The notes under the pieces were generated by a model, which was not told the origin of the DNA, searched no databases, and was given only the letters and a program-made list of their open reading frames with translations. The position numbers and the translations under genes were made by a program. From Longimicrobiales bacterium (lineage in GTDB: Bacteria > Gemmatimonadota > Gemmatimonadetes > Longimicrobiales > Gaopeijiaceae), in NCBI GenBank assembly GCA_029245345.1, contig JAQWPM010000007.1, positions 100,018-164,017 on the forward strand: a stretch of DNA of 64,000 nucleotides, in the 5' to 3' direction. Below, piece by piece: positions 1 through 8,906 of the stretch (position 1 is the first letter of the stretch; every line of letters starts with the position of its first letter).

Positions 1-197
1 CTTCCCAGTACGCGTCTCTCCGCATGCTCACGGATCGCACACGTGTTGACGAGTACGACGTCAGCTTCCTCGGGGCTGTCCACAATGGTGTAGCCGCCGT
101 CTGCGAGGACGCCTTGCATCAGCTCACCATCGCTGATGTTCATCTGACACCCGTACGTCTCGACGTACGCGCGCTTCGGAGTCTTGGGGTCAGTCAT
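1..197 (-). CDS. miaB: tRNA-2-methylthio-N6-dimethylallyladenosine synthase, N-terminal part (cut by window edge)
   Basis: Only the first 65 codons are in the window; the gene runs off the left end. The visible protein begins [20 protein letters not shown] and continues to [13 protein letters not shown], the YGCQMN and NTCAIR cysteine motifs of the methylthiotransferase (UPF0004) domain that binds the auxiliary 4Fe-4S cluster. MiaB adds the methylthio group to i6A37 of tRNAs reading UNN codons. Its ATG overlaps the stop codon of the upstream mtaB paralogue in an ATGA, so the two are probably translationally coupled. The radical SAM and TRAM domains must lie outside the window. The YGCQMN signature favours MiaB over MtaB or RimO. 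Confidence 0.9.
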   Translation of the reverse strand, partial: MTDPKTPKRAYVETYGCQMNISDGELMQGVLADGGYTIVDSPEEADVVLVNTCAIREHAERRVLG

Positions 198-1507
198 ACT
201 GAAATGACGGATGATTCTGTGTGCCATGCAATATACAGATGGTCACCATCGCCTCGAAGCGTGCCCCTGCGAAGCTCCGGTGTAGCGGGCCGAGTGCGGT
301 CCCCATCCTCGACCCCAACTCTGAGATAGTCCCCCGTGAGCGCGGTTCCACCGTTGCCTTCCACAACCACTTCGGCCGTTTGCCCGACGCGGGTCTCGCG
401 ATAGGCGCCACCCTTTTGGTGCACGAGACTCCGCAGCTCCTTGCTCCGTTCTCCTGAGACCCGCTGCACGACAGGATTGGGCAACTCGGCAGCCACGGTC
501 CCCGACCTGGGTGAATACGGAAAGACATGCAAGTAGGTGAATGGCAGTTCCTCGATGAGCGATCGAGTGGCCTCATGATCTTCTGCGGTCTCTCCCGGAA
601 AGCCGGTGATCACATCCGCACCGAGGCCCAAAGGCGATATGCGCTCAGCGATCTCGAGCGCACGGACTCGGTACTGCTCCCGCGTATGCCATCGACGCAT
701 GCGTTTGAGCACCGGGTCGGCTCCGCTCTGGAGCGGCATGTGGAGATGCGGCGCCACCCGTCCACCAGCGCCGGCCAATAGGTCGATCAAGAGATCATCG
801 ACCTCCGTGGCTTCCACACTCCCGAGTCGGAAGCGCACGTCCGGCACCTCATCGAGCAAGAGTCGGAGCAAGCGAGACAGCGACCATGACGGTTCGAGGT
901 CGACGCCGTAGTGGCCGATGTGGATCCCGGTGATCACCAATTCTGGATGCGAGCGTGCCAAGAGCCGCGCCTCTGCGACTACGCCCTCCGGGCTCCTCGA
1001 GCGAGACTCTCCGCGCGCGAGTCGGGTCGCACAGAACGAACACTTCCGATCACACCCATCCTGGACTTTCAACCATCCACGAGATGCGTCTCTTCTCGTG
1101 CGTAACAGTTCCCCACCGATCGGTTCCGAGTCGATGCGATCGAGTGAGCTCCGCAGCTCGATTTGGACCGGAGTGGCGGGGCTCACCCGACCGGCAACTT
1201 CGACGGGATCATGGCCCGCGATCACCGAGGTCACGCCAGGCATCTCACGGTAGACATCGGCTTTGAGCGCCGCGGAGCAGCCAGCGACAACGATCTGCGC
1301 ACCGGGCCTCTCGCGGTGCAACCGGCGGATGTATCGCCGTGCGTCCGCGTCCGCCTGGTTCGTTACGGTGCAGGTATTGACCACAACGACGTCTGCACCT
1401 GACACGTCGCTCGTGGTTCCAGCCCCACGCGCCTCGGCCTCTTGGCGCATGCGCTCAGTATCGTACTGGTTCGCCTTACAACCGAACGTCTGATAGTAGA
1501 CGGACAC
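194..1507 (-). CDS. mtaB: tRNA t6A37 methylthiotransferase MtaB
   Basis: This 437-residue protein has the three-domain methylthiotransferase layout. An N-terminal UPF0004 domain carries Cys10 ([10 protein letters not shown]), Cys46 ([10 protein letters not shown]) and Cys77. A radical SAM core has the CxxxCxxC motif at Cys142, Cys146 and Cys149 (GCDRKCSFC). The tail is a shorter TRAM-like region. The FGCKANQYD and NTCTVTN signatures are those of MtaB, which converts t6A37 to ms2t6A37 in tRNAs reading ANN codons. It follows an outer-membrane-like protein gene after 18 bases, and its stop overlaps the start of miaB. It is the fifth gene of a six-gene minus-strand operon. Confidence 0.93.
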   Translation of the reverse strand: MSVYYQTFGCKANQYDTERMRQEAEARGAGTTSDVSGADVVVVNTCTVTNQADADARRYIRRLHRERPGAQIVVAGCSAALKADVYREMPGVTSVIAGHDPVEVAGRVSPATPVQIELRSSLDRIDSEPIGGELLRTRRDASRGWLKVQDGCDRKCSFCATRLARGESRSRSPEGVVAEARLLARSHPELVITGIHIGHYGVDLEPSWSLSRLLRLLLDEVPDVRFRLGSVEATEVDDLLIDLLAGAGGRVAPHLHMPLQSGADPVLKRMRRWHTREQYRVRALEIAERISPLGLGADVITGFPGETAEDHEATRSLIEELPFTYLHVFPYSPRSGTVAAELPNPVVQRVSGERSKELRSLVHQKGGAYRETRVGQTAEVVVEGNGGTALTGDYLRVGVEDGDRTRPATPELRRGTLRGDGDHLYIAWHTESSVISV

Positions 1508-1525
1508 TGAGGTTCCCGCTTCGGC

Positions 1526-2692
1526 CTAGTAGCCCGAGATATTCAGCGAGATCGTCACCCGCCAAAATTTCTCTGTGAGCGACGAATCGGTCCGAGTTCC
1601 CCGCTCGAGGGCGAGGTCCGCCGATGCTAGCACGACCCCGCCAGTCTCGTTGAGCGTCAAGCCAAAGCCTGTGGACAGAATCGACTCCGAACCGGCGGAC
1701 GTCCCGAACGCGAACGGCAAGTCAGTCTTGCGATAGCCTAACCGAAGCGGCGCCGGAGTCCCGAGGAGGCGTGCTCGCGACAGTTCGAGGCCGATGCCCA
1801 TGCCACCAGTACCACCCACTGCAGCGGCGCCTGCGAGATCGGCCGCAATCCCGGACCAGTCCGCGCGCATCATACTCGCGGCCACCCTCAGGCCCGGTGC
1901 TAAGACCGCACTCGCACCAATCCGATACTGGAGCGGCAGGTCGAACTCCTTGTTCGTGCCATCCGAGTCATCGGAGGCGCTTGCCGACAGCCCACCAGAC
2001 CAAGTAGCACTACCGGAGACACGTGCGATTGCCCCAAGATCCGTAACAAACCCGCCCGTGATCGACGCACCGGAGTAGGACCAGAACCCACCCGTTTGAT
2101 AGGGAATAATCGAACCGATGTCAGTCACATCGCCAAAATCACGACTCAAGCGGCGAGTCAGCGAACCTGCATACCGACCGACATTGAACCCAACCGCCGC
2201 TGACTCGAGAATCTGCTTCGAATAACCGAAGGTCACTTGGGACACGGCACCGTCTTGTTCGAACACGTCCGTAGCCAGGCCAGACTCGCCTTCGAGTTGG
2301 TACGACACTTCCCGTTCGCTCTCAAAGCGCTGATCCAGAAAGGAGCTGAACGTTAGGGTGAACATACCGCTGAAAACTGGATATCCGATGCCGATCAGCG
2401 GAAACCGGTTTCCTTGGGAAGAGCCGGTCTCACCCGCGTTTCGGTCGAATTCCACCCAAGACGGTTGGGCCACCATGATCGCGCTGGGCGCGACAAGCAT
2501 CCCAGCCGATGCGGGGTCGCCTGGCTGAAGAGACGCACCCCACAGCCCGACTCCCAATGACCCCAGTGCTCGCGACTTTCCATCGACAGGCTCCGACGGG
2601 AGCCCAAGTCCTGCGGCGTTGAAGATCGACTGAGCAGCCAGCGGAGACGCGACGAACAACATCACCGCTGCCAGAATTGCACGCTTCATCAT
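1526..2692 (-). CDS. secreted, probably outer-membrane beta-barrel protein of unknown function
   Basis: The 388-residue product starts with a clear Sec signal peptide (MMKRAILAAVMLFVASPLAAQ). The body is rich in glycine, serine and alternating hydrophobic stretches such as VGFNVGRYAGS and TGFGLTLNETGG, and it ends in a short aromatic-terminated strand (VTISLNISGY), all typical of outer-membrane barrels. No family was recognised with certainty; a PorV/FadL-like long barrel is possible. Its start overlaps the stop of the upstream lipoprotein gene by four bases (ATGA), so the two are likely co-produced envelope partners. Confidence 0.75.
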   Translation of the reverse strand: MMKRAILAAVMLFVASPLAAQSIFNAAGLGLPSEPVDGKSRALGSLGVGLWGASLQPGDPASAGMLVAPSAIMVAQPSWVEFDRNAGETGSSQGNRFPLIGIGYPVFSGMFTLTFSSFLDQRFESEREVSYQLEGESGLATDVFEQDGAVSQVTFGYSKQILESAAVGFNVGRYAGSLTRRLSRDFGDVTDIGSIIPYQTGGFWSYSGASITGGFVTDLGAIARVSGSATWSGGLSASASDDSDGTNKEFDLPLQYRIGASAVLAPGLRVAASMMRADWSGIAADLAGAAAVGGTGGMGIGLELSRARLLGTPAPLRLGYRKTDLPFAFGTSAGSESILSTGFGLTLNETGGVVLASADLALERGTRTDSSLTEKFWRVTISLNISGY

Positions 2693-4011
2693 GGGAGCTC
2701 CACCGGTCGAGCGACCGTGATCACCAACTTCAGATACGGCGCCAAGCCACTGCCGGGTCCGTAGAACGACGCGAACGAGATCGACACCGGCTCGAACACC
2801 GACATTAGTGCGAGACTGATCGGTGGCGTATCACCATCGGCGTCCACACCACGGACGAGGTCCTGCGCGTAGAGCGTGATCGGCACCTCGACCTCCTCGC
2901 CTGCGGCGTCACCGAACGCCGTAGGGCTGACCCGTTTCCCCAGCGTCCCCAAGAGCGAGTTGCCCAACGGAGCTTTGGGAAGCGATGCCCTGAGGAGGAC
3001 CGGCCTCACATCAAGGCCGATCGTGTCCGTCGGTTGAAACGCGGTTTCGGTTGTCCGGCTCGTCAGAACGATGGCCACAAAATTAACTTCCCCGGCGTCG
3101 AGGCTGACGGGACAGCCGACCGAGGCGCACAGCTCAGGAGGACCGTGGATCAACTTCGGCATGGCGATATCCAGGATCGTCCTCCATGCCGGAGCTCCAC
3201 CAATCCGGATGCCGTCGGGCGGAGGATCCGGGATCGGATCGTAGACAAAGCTGATCTCTTTCTGGGGCGTAAACAGGTAGAAGGTCGAATCAGGATTGAG
3301 GCTCGGGCGGGTGTTCAACTGAAGGGAGGTGCGTAGCACCTGGAGTCGGACGCCCTCGGAGAGAACCTCGAGGCGAACGCCTCGACCAGTGTCACTCGTG
3401 TCCGCCATGCTCGCCACGATGGCCGAATCGATGAGGAACGTGACGGAGTCCCCTTCTGCGGGATCCCAAATGGCGGTGCCCCAATCGAGGACGGGACCGG
3501 CACCCGGTTCACTCCAGACTCGGTCGTCGTTGATCGTGTCTACCGCACTCTCCCACGTCACGGTTCCGACGTCCCACTCCTGCTGGAGTCCCCCGAGCGC
3601 GAGCGTAACCGGTCCGTCGTTCGTGCTGGCGATCGTGTCGAAGTATGCCACGATTCGGCCGCCGATGAACGTGAGGTTGTTGTCAGGACGCGTGGTCCCT
3701 AGCGTGTCCCGGACAGACACCTCAGTCGGATACGCACCATATCGGACTACCGTCCGCGCATTCAGCGTGCCAGCGAAGACGTTCGCGAGCACACCGGTTC
3801 CGAGTTCAGCCGGAGCGCCGTAGCCACCGAAGACTGCCAGATTCGAGGCGAACTCCTCCCAAGGGAAGTGGAGTTCCACAGTGATCGGCTCCGGCGGAAG
3901 AAGATCCGGGTCCAACGACGTGGGCGTCTCTTCTGCACACGCCACCGCAAACACGACCGTGAGGCTGAAGAACGCGGCAAGGCGCGATCTATCTATAGTT
4001 TTTCTGATCAA
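2689..4011 (-). CDS. putative lipoprotein of unknown function
   Basis: The 440-residue protein has a basic N-terminus, a hydrophobic stretch and a lipobox-like FAVAC around residue 25, followed by a Pro/Thr-rich linker. This suggests a lipoprotein of the cell envelope. The remainder looks beta-rich, with many Thr/Asp-rich strands (for example TVTWESAVDTINDD) resembling the repetitive extracellular DNRLRE-type modules, but I cannot assign a family. It overlaps the cdd stop and the start of the downstream barrel protein by four bases each. It sits between housekeeping enzymes and tRNA-modification genes. Confidence 0.72.
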   Translation of the reverse strand: MIRKTIDRSRLAAFFSLTVVFAVACAEETPTSLDPDLLPPEPITVELHFPWEEFASNLAVFGGYGAPAELGTGVLANVFAGTLNARTVVRYGAYPTEVSVRDTLGTTRPDNNLTFIGGRIVAYFDTIASTNDGPVTLALGGLQQEWDVGTVTWESAVDTINDDRVWSEPGAGPVLDWGTAIWDPAEGDSVTFLIDSAIVASMADTSDTGRGVRLEVLSEGVRLQVLRTSLQLNTRPSLNPDSTFYLFTPQKEISFVYDPIPDPPPDGIRIGGAPAWRTILDIAMPKLIHGPPELCASVGCPVSLDAGEVNFVAIVLTSRTTETAFQPTDTIGLDVRPVLLRASLPKAPLGNSLLGTLGKRVSPTAFGDAAGEEVEVPITLYAQDLVRGVDADGDTPPISLALMSVFEPVSISFASFYGPGSGLAPYLKLVITVARPVELP

Positions 4012-4415
4012 TCCTCTATCCCACCAGGTCGACCCAGGAGCCCATCAAAGGGCTCGGGCAGAAGCTCGTCCAAGGTCCATTCTCTACGTCTACCACCTGC
4101 TTCGGATATCACGCGCATGGTCGGAGCGAACTCCGCTAGCACTTGCCGGCAGGCTCCACACGGCCCCACGGGTCCATCCCCATCTGTAACGATCGCTACA
4201 GCGACGTAATTACGCACACCCGCCGCCACCGCATTTCCTACCGCGGCACGCTCTGCACATACAGTGAGACCGTACGACCCGTTCTCGACGTTGCACGCCA
4301 CATAAACGGAACCGTCTTGACCAAGCAATGCAGCCCCAACATGGAACTCCGAATACGGAGCGTAAGCGTTCCCCATCACCGCCCGTGCCTCAGCGACCAG
4401 CCGATCGTCATTCAC
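4008..4415 (-). CDS. cdd: cytidine deaminase
   Basis: At 135 residues this matches the short homotetrameric zinc cytidine deaminases that convert cytidine or deoxycytidine to uridine forms in pyrimidine salvage. The catalytic signature is complete: the zinc ligand and proton-shuttling Glu in TVCAERAAVGNA, and the second zinc-binding motif PCGACRQVLAEF. The substrate-binding CNVENGSYG segment precedes them. It overlaps the 3' end of alr by eight bases and the next gene by four, so it is inside a coupled operon. Confidence 0.95.
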   Translation of the reverse strand: MNDDRLVAEARAVMGNAYAPYSEFHVGAALLGQDGSVYVACNVENGSYGLTVCAERAAVGNAVAAGVRNYVAVAIVTDGDGPVGPCGACRQVLAEFAPTMRVISEAGGRRREWTLDELLPEPFDGLLGRPGGIED

Positions 4416-5532
4416 CGTGGTCCACCCAAATACGGGGGAGTCGAGGGGTGAATCCGGTCAGTACTTCGTAACTGATCGAGTTCACGTGCTCTGCCACTTC
4501 GTCGACTGTGATTCTCTCGTCTCCGTCCGATCCAATGAATGTCGCCACATCTCCGACGGAGACACCTGCAATACCCGTGATGTTTACCACCGTCACGTCC
4601 ATGGAGATCCGCCCAATGATCGGCACGCATCGTCCAGCCACCAGCGCATCACCCGTGTTTCCGAGTCCCCTGGGCAACCCGTCGCCGTACCCGATGCTCA
4701 CCGTAGCCCATTGCTGCCGCGCCTCCGCCGCATAGGTGGCACCGTAACCTACCGTATCCCCGGCCTCGGCAGTGCGGATGTGCACGATCCGAGCACAGAC
4801 CGACGCAACCGTCTCAGGCTCCGGCTGACCTGCCCCGATGCGACCCCCATAAAGGAAGATCCCGGGCCGCACCGCAGCGCAGGCATACTCCGGCAAGCGC
4901 ATCGCTCCAGCCGAATTCAATACGTGAATCATGACTCCGTCAGGGACGACCATGGCATTGAGGGTCTCCCTTAGGCGGCCCCACTGGTCACGAACGGTCT
5001 CGGGCCCCTCGTCTGCCGAGTGGAGGTGGGTATAACAGCCGGCCCAAACGACGCAGCCGTCTGCTGCCGCCGCGACCAGCGGCGCCCATTCCGAGACCTG
5101 TCGCCAGTCAAATCCGGCTCGCCCCATCCCGGTGTCGACTTCCACGTGTACGGCGACCTCACGTCCCGCACGGCACCCCGCTGCCTCTACTGCTGCCAGC
5201 CCTTCCGCGTTCGAAACGCTTATCTGAAGCCCGGCCCGTACCGCCGAATCCACAGCCGAAGGCGGCAACGGACTCACGACCACGATTGGCAACTCAACCC
5301 CGGACCGACGAAGGGCGACGCCTTCGGCGGCGGTAGCCACGCCGAAACCCCACGGATCAAGCGTTTCGAGCGCTCGTACGGCGCCATCGACGCCCAACCC
5401 ATAGGCGTCCGCCTTGACCATGGGTATCAGGCGTGCGCCATCCCCGGCCGAGGCTCGCACAGCCTGGGCATTACGGATTAGCGCATCGGCCTGAACTTCC
5501 ATCCAGGCTCTATCTCGAAGGTGCGTTGACAT
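4408..5532 (-). CDS. alr: alanine racemase
   Basis: This 374-residue PLP enzyme interconverts L- and D-alanine for peptidoglycan synthesis. The PLP-binding lysine lies in MVKADAYGLG near residue 40. The N-terminal TIM barrel continues through VEVDTGMGRAGFD and CYTHLHSAD, and the C-terminal beta-domain holds the second catalytic Tyr in TVGYGATYAA and the RISMDVTVV segment. Length is normal. It is the first gene of the minus-strand operon, 58 bases from the divergent mazG, so the promoters of both probably lie in that gap. Confidence 0.96.
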   Translation of the reverse strand: MSTHLRDRAWMEVQADALIRNAQAVRASAGDGARLIPMVKADAYGLGVDGAVRALETLDPWGFGVATAAEGVALRRSGVELPIVVVSPLPPSAVDSAVRAGLQISVSNAEGLAAVEAAGCRAGREVAVHVEVDTGMGRAGFDWRQVSEWAPLVAAAADGCVVWAGCYTHLHSADEGPETVRDQWGRLRETLNAMVVPDGVMIHVLNSAGAMRLPEYACAAVRPGIFLYGGRIGAGQPEPETVASVCARIVHIRTAEAGDTVGYGATYAAEARQQWATVSIGYGDGLPRGLGNTGDALVAGRCVPIIGRISMDVTVVNITGIAGVSVGDVATFIGSDGDERITVDEVAEHVNSISYEVLTGFTPRLPRIWVDHGE

Positions 5533-5590
5533 GGCGGAACAAAGATGCCAGAAACCTTGTGGCTATTGAAGAAGCGAGGCGGAGCGAGGC

Positions 5591-6397
5591 ATGAGCGAAC
5601 CAGAGACTGACACAGTGGCAGATACCCATCATTTCGCGGGTCCAGGCACGCTGGATCGAGCCTTACGACTCGTGGAGTTCCTTCGCAAGAACTGTCCATG
5701 GGACGCCGAACAAACGGCTGAGTCGCTCATCCCGCACCTGCTGGAGGAGACGCATGAAGTCGTCGATGCGATCCGCGAGGGCTCGCCCGACGAACTCGCC
5801 GGTGAACTCGGAGACCTTCTCCTCAACCTCGCTTTCCAGATCGTCGTCGCAGAGGAGAAAGGCGACTTGGACTCGAACACCGTTTACGGGCACCTCGAAG
5901 AGAAGATGATTCGCCGGCATCCTCACCTCTTCGGCAACGGCGAAAAGCTCAGCTGGGAAGCTCTCAAGGCCGAAGAACGAGGCAGTACGGATGGCGCGCT
6001 CAATGGGCTGGCTAAGGGACTCGACCCGCTCACCAAATCCTTTCGCATTCAAGAACGCGTCGCCTCTGTCGGCTTCGACTGGGACGACTTCGAGGGACCC
6101 TACGCTAAAGTCAAAGAAGAGCTGCTCGAGGTTCGCGGGGCGATCGAAGCCGATGATGACGCTCTGATCGAGGAAGAGATCGGTGATCTCCTCTTCGCAG
6201 TCGTCAACCTGTCACGGCTCGTAGGTCGTCATCCCACCACGGCGCTTGCATCTGCGAATGAGAAGTTCAAGGGTCGCTTCGAGGCACTGGAACGGCTGGC
6301 TCGAGAACGCGGGATCGACGTCCCGACCGCGGGGCTTCCCGTGTTGGACGGGCTCTGGGACGAACTGAAGGCACGAGAGGCGAGCCGAACCGACTAG
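5591..6397 (+). CDS. mazG: nucleoside triphosphate pyrophosphohydrolase MazG
   Basis: The 268-residue protein contains two tandem all-alpha MazG domains. The first has the EETHEVVDAI and ELAGELGDLLLN acidic motif that binds Mg2+ and hydrolyses NTPs to NMP and PPi. The second carries EELLEVRGAI and EEEIGDLLFAVVN. Length equals that of the E. coli housekeeping enzyme. The start follows a GGCGGAGCGAGG purine-rich stretch. Its TAG stop is interlocked with the TAG stop of the convergent dehydrogenase gene (shared CTAG). Confidence 0.94.
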   Translation: MSEPETDTVADTHHFAGPGTLDRALRLVEFLRKNCPWDAEQTAESLIPHLLEETHEVVDAIREGSPDELAGELGDLLLNLAFQIVVAEEKGDLDSNTVYGHLEEKMIRRHPHLFGNGEKLSWEALKAEERGSTDGALNGLAKGLDPLTKSFRIQERVASVGFDWDDFEGPYAKVKEELLEVRGAIEADDDALIEEEIGDLLFAVVNLSRLVGRHPTTALASANEKFKGRFEALERLARERGIDVPTAGLPVLDGLWDELKAREASRTD

Positions 6398-7467
6398 TAG
6401 CCTGCGTCCTGGTCGACCACGCAGCGCCACTGCGACGGTTCGGCACCATTCAAATAACACCGCAAATTATGGAGCATGAGGTCCGCCTCCCGCCTCCAGA
6501 ATCCTCGAGTCACCGCGGACACGTGCGGTGTGACCAGTACGTTCGGTAATCCCCAGAGCGGACTCCCGGCCACCAGCGGCTCCTTCGAAAACACATCGAG
6601 CCCAGCCCCTCGGAGATGTCCGCTTTGGAGCGCCCTGCTCAATGCATCTTCGTCCACGACCTTCCCCCGCGCGACGTTGATCAACACAGCTCCCGCCTTC
6701 ATTCGCGAAAACGCCCCCCCGTCGATCATTCCCCTGGTCTGATCCGTTTCCGGGACCGTCAGCACGACCGCGTCGCTCCGCGAGAGGAGATAGGCCAGGC
6801 CAGCTTCTCCATGCACCAACTCCACGTCGGCATCGAGCGCCCCGCCGGCCATGCTCGCTAATTTCTTGTCACTTGGCTTGGGCTCGGTCCGCTTCAGGGC
6901 GATGACCTTCGCTCCGAGGCTAGCCACCCGACGAGCGACTCCTTTACCGACACCGCCATAGCCGACGATGCCAACGGTTGAGGCTCCGAGTTCGCTGAGT
7001 GGGGCCCCGGCCTCGTAATACGGCTCTGTATTCCACTGCGAGGCACGTTGGTTCTGTACCGCCAAGTGGAGCCCCCTCCCGAAGAAGAGGAGCATCCCCA
7101 ATACCGTCTCCGCCATCGGATCGGCGTGAATCCCGGCCGAGTTCGTAAAGACGATGTCTCGATCAATCAACGACGGCGTCAGTGAGCTTCCCACGCCGGC
7201 CGCTCCTGAATGCACCCACGCGAGCCGGGGCGCGGCATCCACGAGCTGGGCAGGTATCCCGTACCCGAAGTAGACCTCTGCTTCAGCGACAGCGTCCAAC
7301 ACCCTGGGTGCTACTCGTGCCGCTCCGTCCCCCGAACCATCCGTCTCTTCGTCGTTGACGACGAGATCCCACCCGCTCGGTAGTGCGTCTCGAATTTCGT
7401 CAGGCACCCAAGCGGGCATCGCCCATATGGGGCGACGGTCCATCATGTCGAGAACAGCGCGGGGCAC
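6394..7467 (-). CDS. D-2-hydroxyacid dehydrogenase (NAD-dependent)
   Basis: This 357-residue protein has the two-domain fold of the D-isomer-specific 2-hydroxyacid dehydrogenases. The NAD-binding Rossmann motif is GIVGYGGVGKG. The catalytic Arg lies in LINVARGKVVDEDAL, the Glu in LDVFSKEPL and the His in VTPHVSA. The substrate (phosphoglycerate, glyoxylate, branched 2-oxoacid) cannot be told from the sequence. The start may instead be the ATG at residue 8 or 9. It lies 16 bases downstream of asnS. Confidence 0.88.
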   Translation of the reverse strand: MPRAVLDMMDRRPIWAMPAWVPDEIRDALPSGWDLVVNDEETDGSGDGAARVAPRVLDAVAEAEVYFGYGIPAQLVDAAPRLAWVHSGAAGVGSSLTPSLIDRDIVFTNSAGIHADPMAETVLGMLLFFGRGLHLAVQNQRASQWNTEPYYEAGAPLSELGASTVGIVGYGGVGKGVARRVASLGAKVIALKRTEPKPSDKKLASMAGGALDADVELVHGEAGLAYLLSRSDAVVLTVPETDQTRGMIDGGAFSRMKAGAVLINVARGKVVDEDALSRALQSGHLRGAGLDVFSKEPLVAGSPLWGLPNVLVTPHVSAVTRGFWRREADLMLHNLRCYLNGAEPSQWRCVVDQDAGY

Positions 7468-7483
7468 GGGCTGGCTTCCTACG

Positions 7484-8788
7484 CTATGGGTACAAACGGT
7501 TCGTGAGGCGCGGGAACGGGATCATCTCCCGAATGTGGTGACGACCGGTGATCCATCCGACTGTCCGCTCTAGCCCCAGGCCGAAGCCTGAATGAGGGAA
7601 CGAGCCGAACCGCCGAAGGTCGAGGTACCACTTATACGCTTCCTCAGGCAGCCCTTCCTCATGAATGCGGGCCGTGAGTCGATCCAGATCGTCCTCGCGT
7701 TGCGACCCACCAATGATCTCTCCGTATCCCTCGGGAGCGAGCAGATCGTCGCACAGAACCGTGCGGGGGTCGTCCGGGTTCTCCTTCATGTAGAAGGCCT
7801 TCGCCGACTTCGGGTAGTTGTACACGAAGACGGGCAGGTCATAGTCCTCCATGATCGTGGCCTCATCCCCCGCTCCGAGGTCCGCACCCCATTCGATGTC
7901 CGAGCCCTTGGCCTTGAGAATCTCCACGGCCTCCGTGTAGCTCACACGCGGGAAGGACGGCTTGATGTGTTCGAGCTTGCTCGTGTCCCGCTCCAGCACC
8001 TTGAGTTCTTCCGAACAGTTCTCAAGCGCGCGTTCGACCAGGTAGGAGATGAAGTCCTCCTGGAGGCGCATGTTGTCGTCCGAATCGTTGAACGCGACTT
8101 CGGGCTCGATCATCCAGAACTCGGTGAGGTGCCGACGCGTCTTGGACTTCTCCGCACGGAATGTGGGCCCGAAGCAGTAAACCTTCTGGAACGCCGGGCA
8201 AGCAGCCTCGACGTAGAGCTGGCCGGTCTGTGCGAGGTAGGCGTTCTCTCCGAAGTAGTCCGTCTCGAAGAGCGATCCTGCGTGTTCACCGATGGCACCG
8301 GTGAGGATCGGGGTGTCGATTCGGACGAAGTCGTTCTTGTAAAAGTAGTCGTGTACCGCCTGCGAGATCTCCGATCGAACCTTGAGGCCCGCACGTTGCA
8401 TGGAAGATCGAAGCCACAGGTGCCGGTTGTCGAGCAAAAAATCGACGCCGTGTTCCTTAGGCTGGATCGGGTACTCATCCGACGGCGAGATCAACTCGAT
8501 AGAGGAGATGCCTAGCTCGTACCCTCCCGGAGCGCGCGCATCTTCCTTGACCTCCCCCGTAAGGGCGACGACACACTCTTGGGTAAGAGAGCCGTATAAC
8601 TCCCACTCGGACTCGTTCACCACACTCTTCACGACCACACCCTGAAGTGTCCCCGTACCGTCTCTAAGGACGATGAACGCCACTTTTCCGTGCCCCCGGG
8701 TCGCCTCGACCCAGCCTCGTACCGTGACACTTTCCCCGACGTGAGCGCCGAGCCGCTTGATATCGACCATGGATTCGTTCGAACTCAT
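7484..8788 (-). CDS. asnS: asparaginyl-tRNA synthetase
   Basis: The 434-residue protein has an N-terminal OB-fold anticodon-binding domain (VTVRGWVEATRGHGKVAFIV) and a class IIb catalytic core. Motif 2 is FRAEKSKTRRHLTEFWMIEPE and motif 3 is GFGLGLERTVGWITG. The LTEFWMIEPE form, with the compact length and no GAD insertion, indicates AsnRS rather than AspRS. It charges tRNA-Asn in the cytoplasm. Upstream, 118 bases separate it from the recG stop. Confidence 0.94.
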   Translation of the reverse strand: MSSNESMVDIKRLGAHVGESVTVRGWVEATRGHGKVAFIVLRDGTGTLQGVVVKSVVNESEWELYGSLTQECVVALTGEVKEDARAPGGYELGISSIELISPSDEYPIQPKEHGVDFLLDNRHLWLRSSMQRAGLKVRSEISQAVHDYFYKNDFVRIDTPILTGAIGEHAGSLFETDYFGENAYLAQTGQLYVEAACPAFQKVYCFGPTFRAEKSKTRRHLTEFWMIEPEVAFNDSDDNMRLQEDFISYLVERALENCSEELKVLERDTSKLEHIKPSFPRVSYTEAVEILKAKGSDIEWGADLGAGDEATIMEDYDLPVFVYNYPKSAKAFYMKENPDDPRTVLCDDLLAPEGYGEIIGGSQREDDLDRLTARIHEEGLPEEAYKWYLDLRRFGSFPHSGFGLGLERTVGWITGRHHIREMIPFPRLTNRLYP

Positions 8789-8906
8789 CTGATTGGGCCG
8801 GAGGACTTCCGGCGCGGACCATCGCCCGAGAAGAAAACACCCGATGGCGTCAGGCGTCTAGATGTAGGCACAAGCTTGGCCTCCGGAGGCATGTACGTGC
8901 GGCCGC
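8789..8906 (-). promoter_or_regulatory. asnS upstream region
   Basis: This 118-base gap between recG and asnS is the only sizeable spacer here. It holds a short inverted repeat, GCCGGA/TCCGGC, about 30 bases upstream of the asnS start on the minus strand. I see no clear U-tract terminator and no T-box-like leader. Confidence 0.3.

Noticed and set aside
7592..8515. 307-codon plus-strand open frame within asnS
   Set aside because: It is the antisense shadow of asnS; no family motif is present and codon pattern mirrors the real gene.
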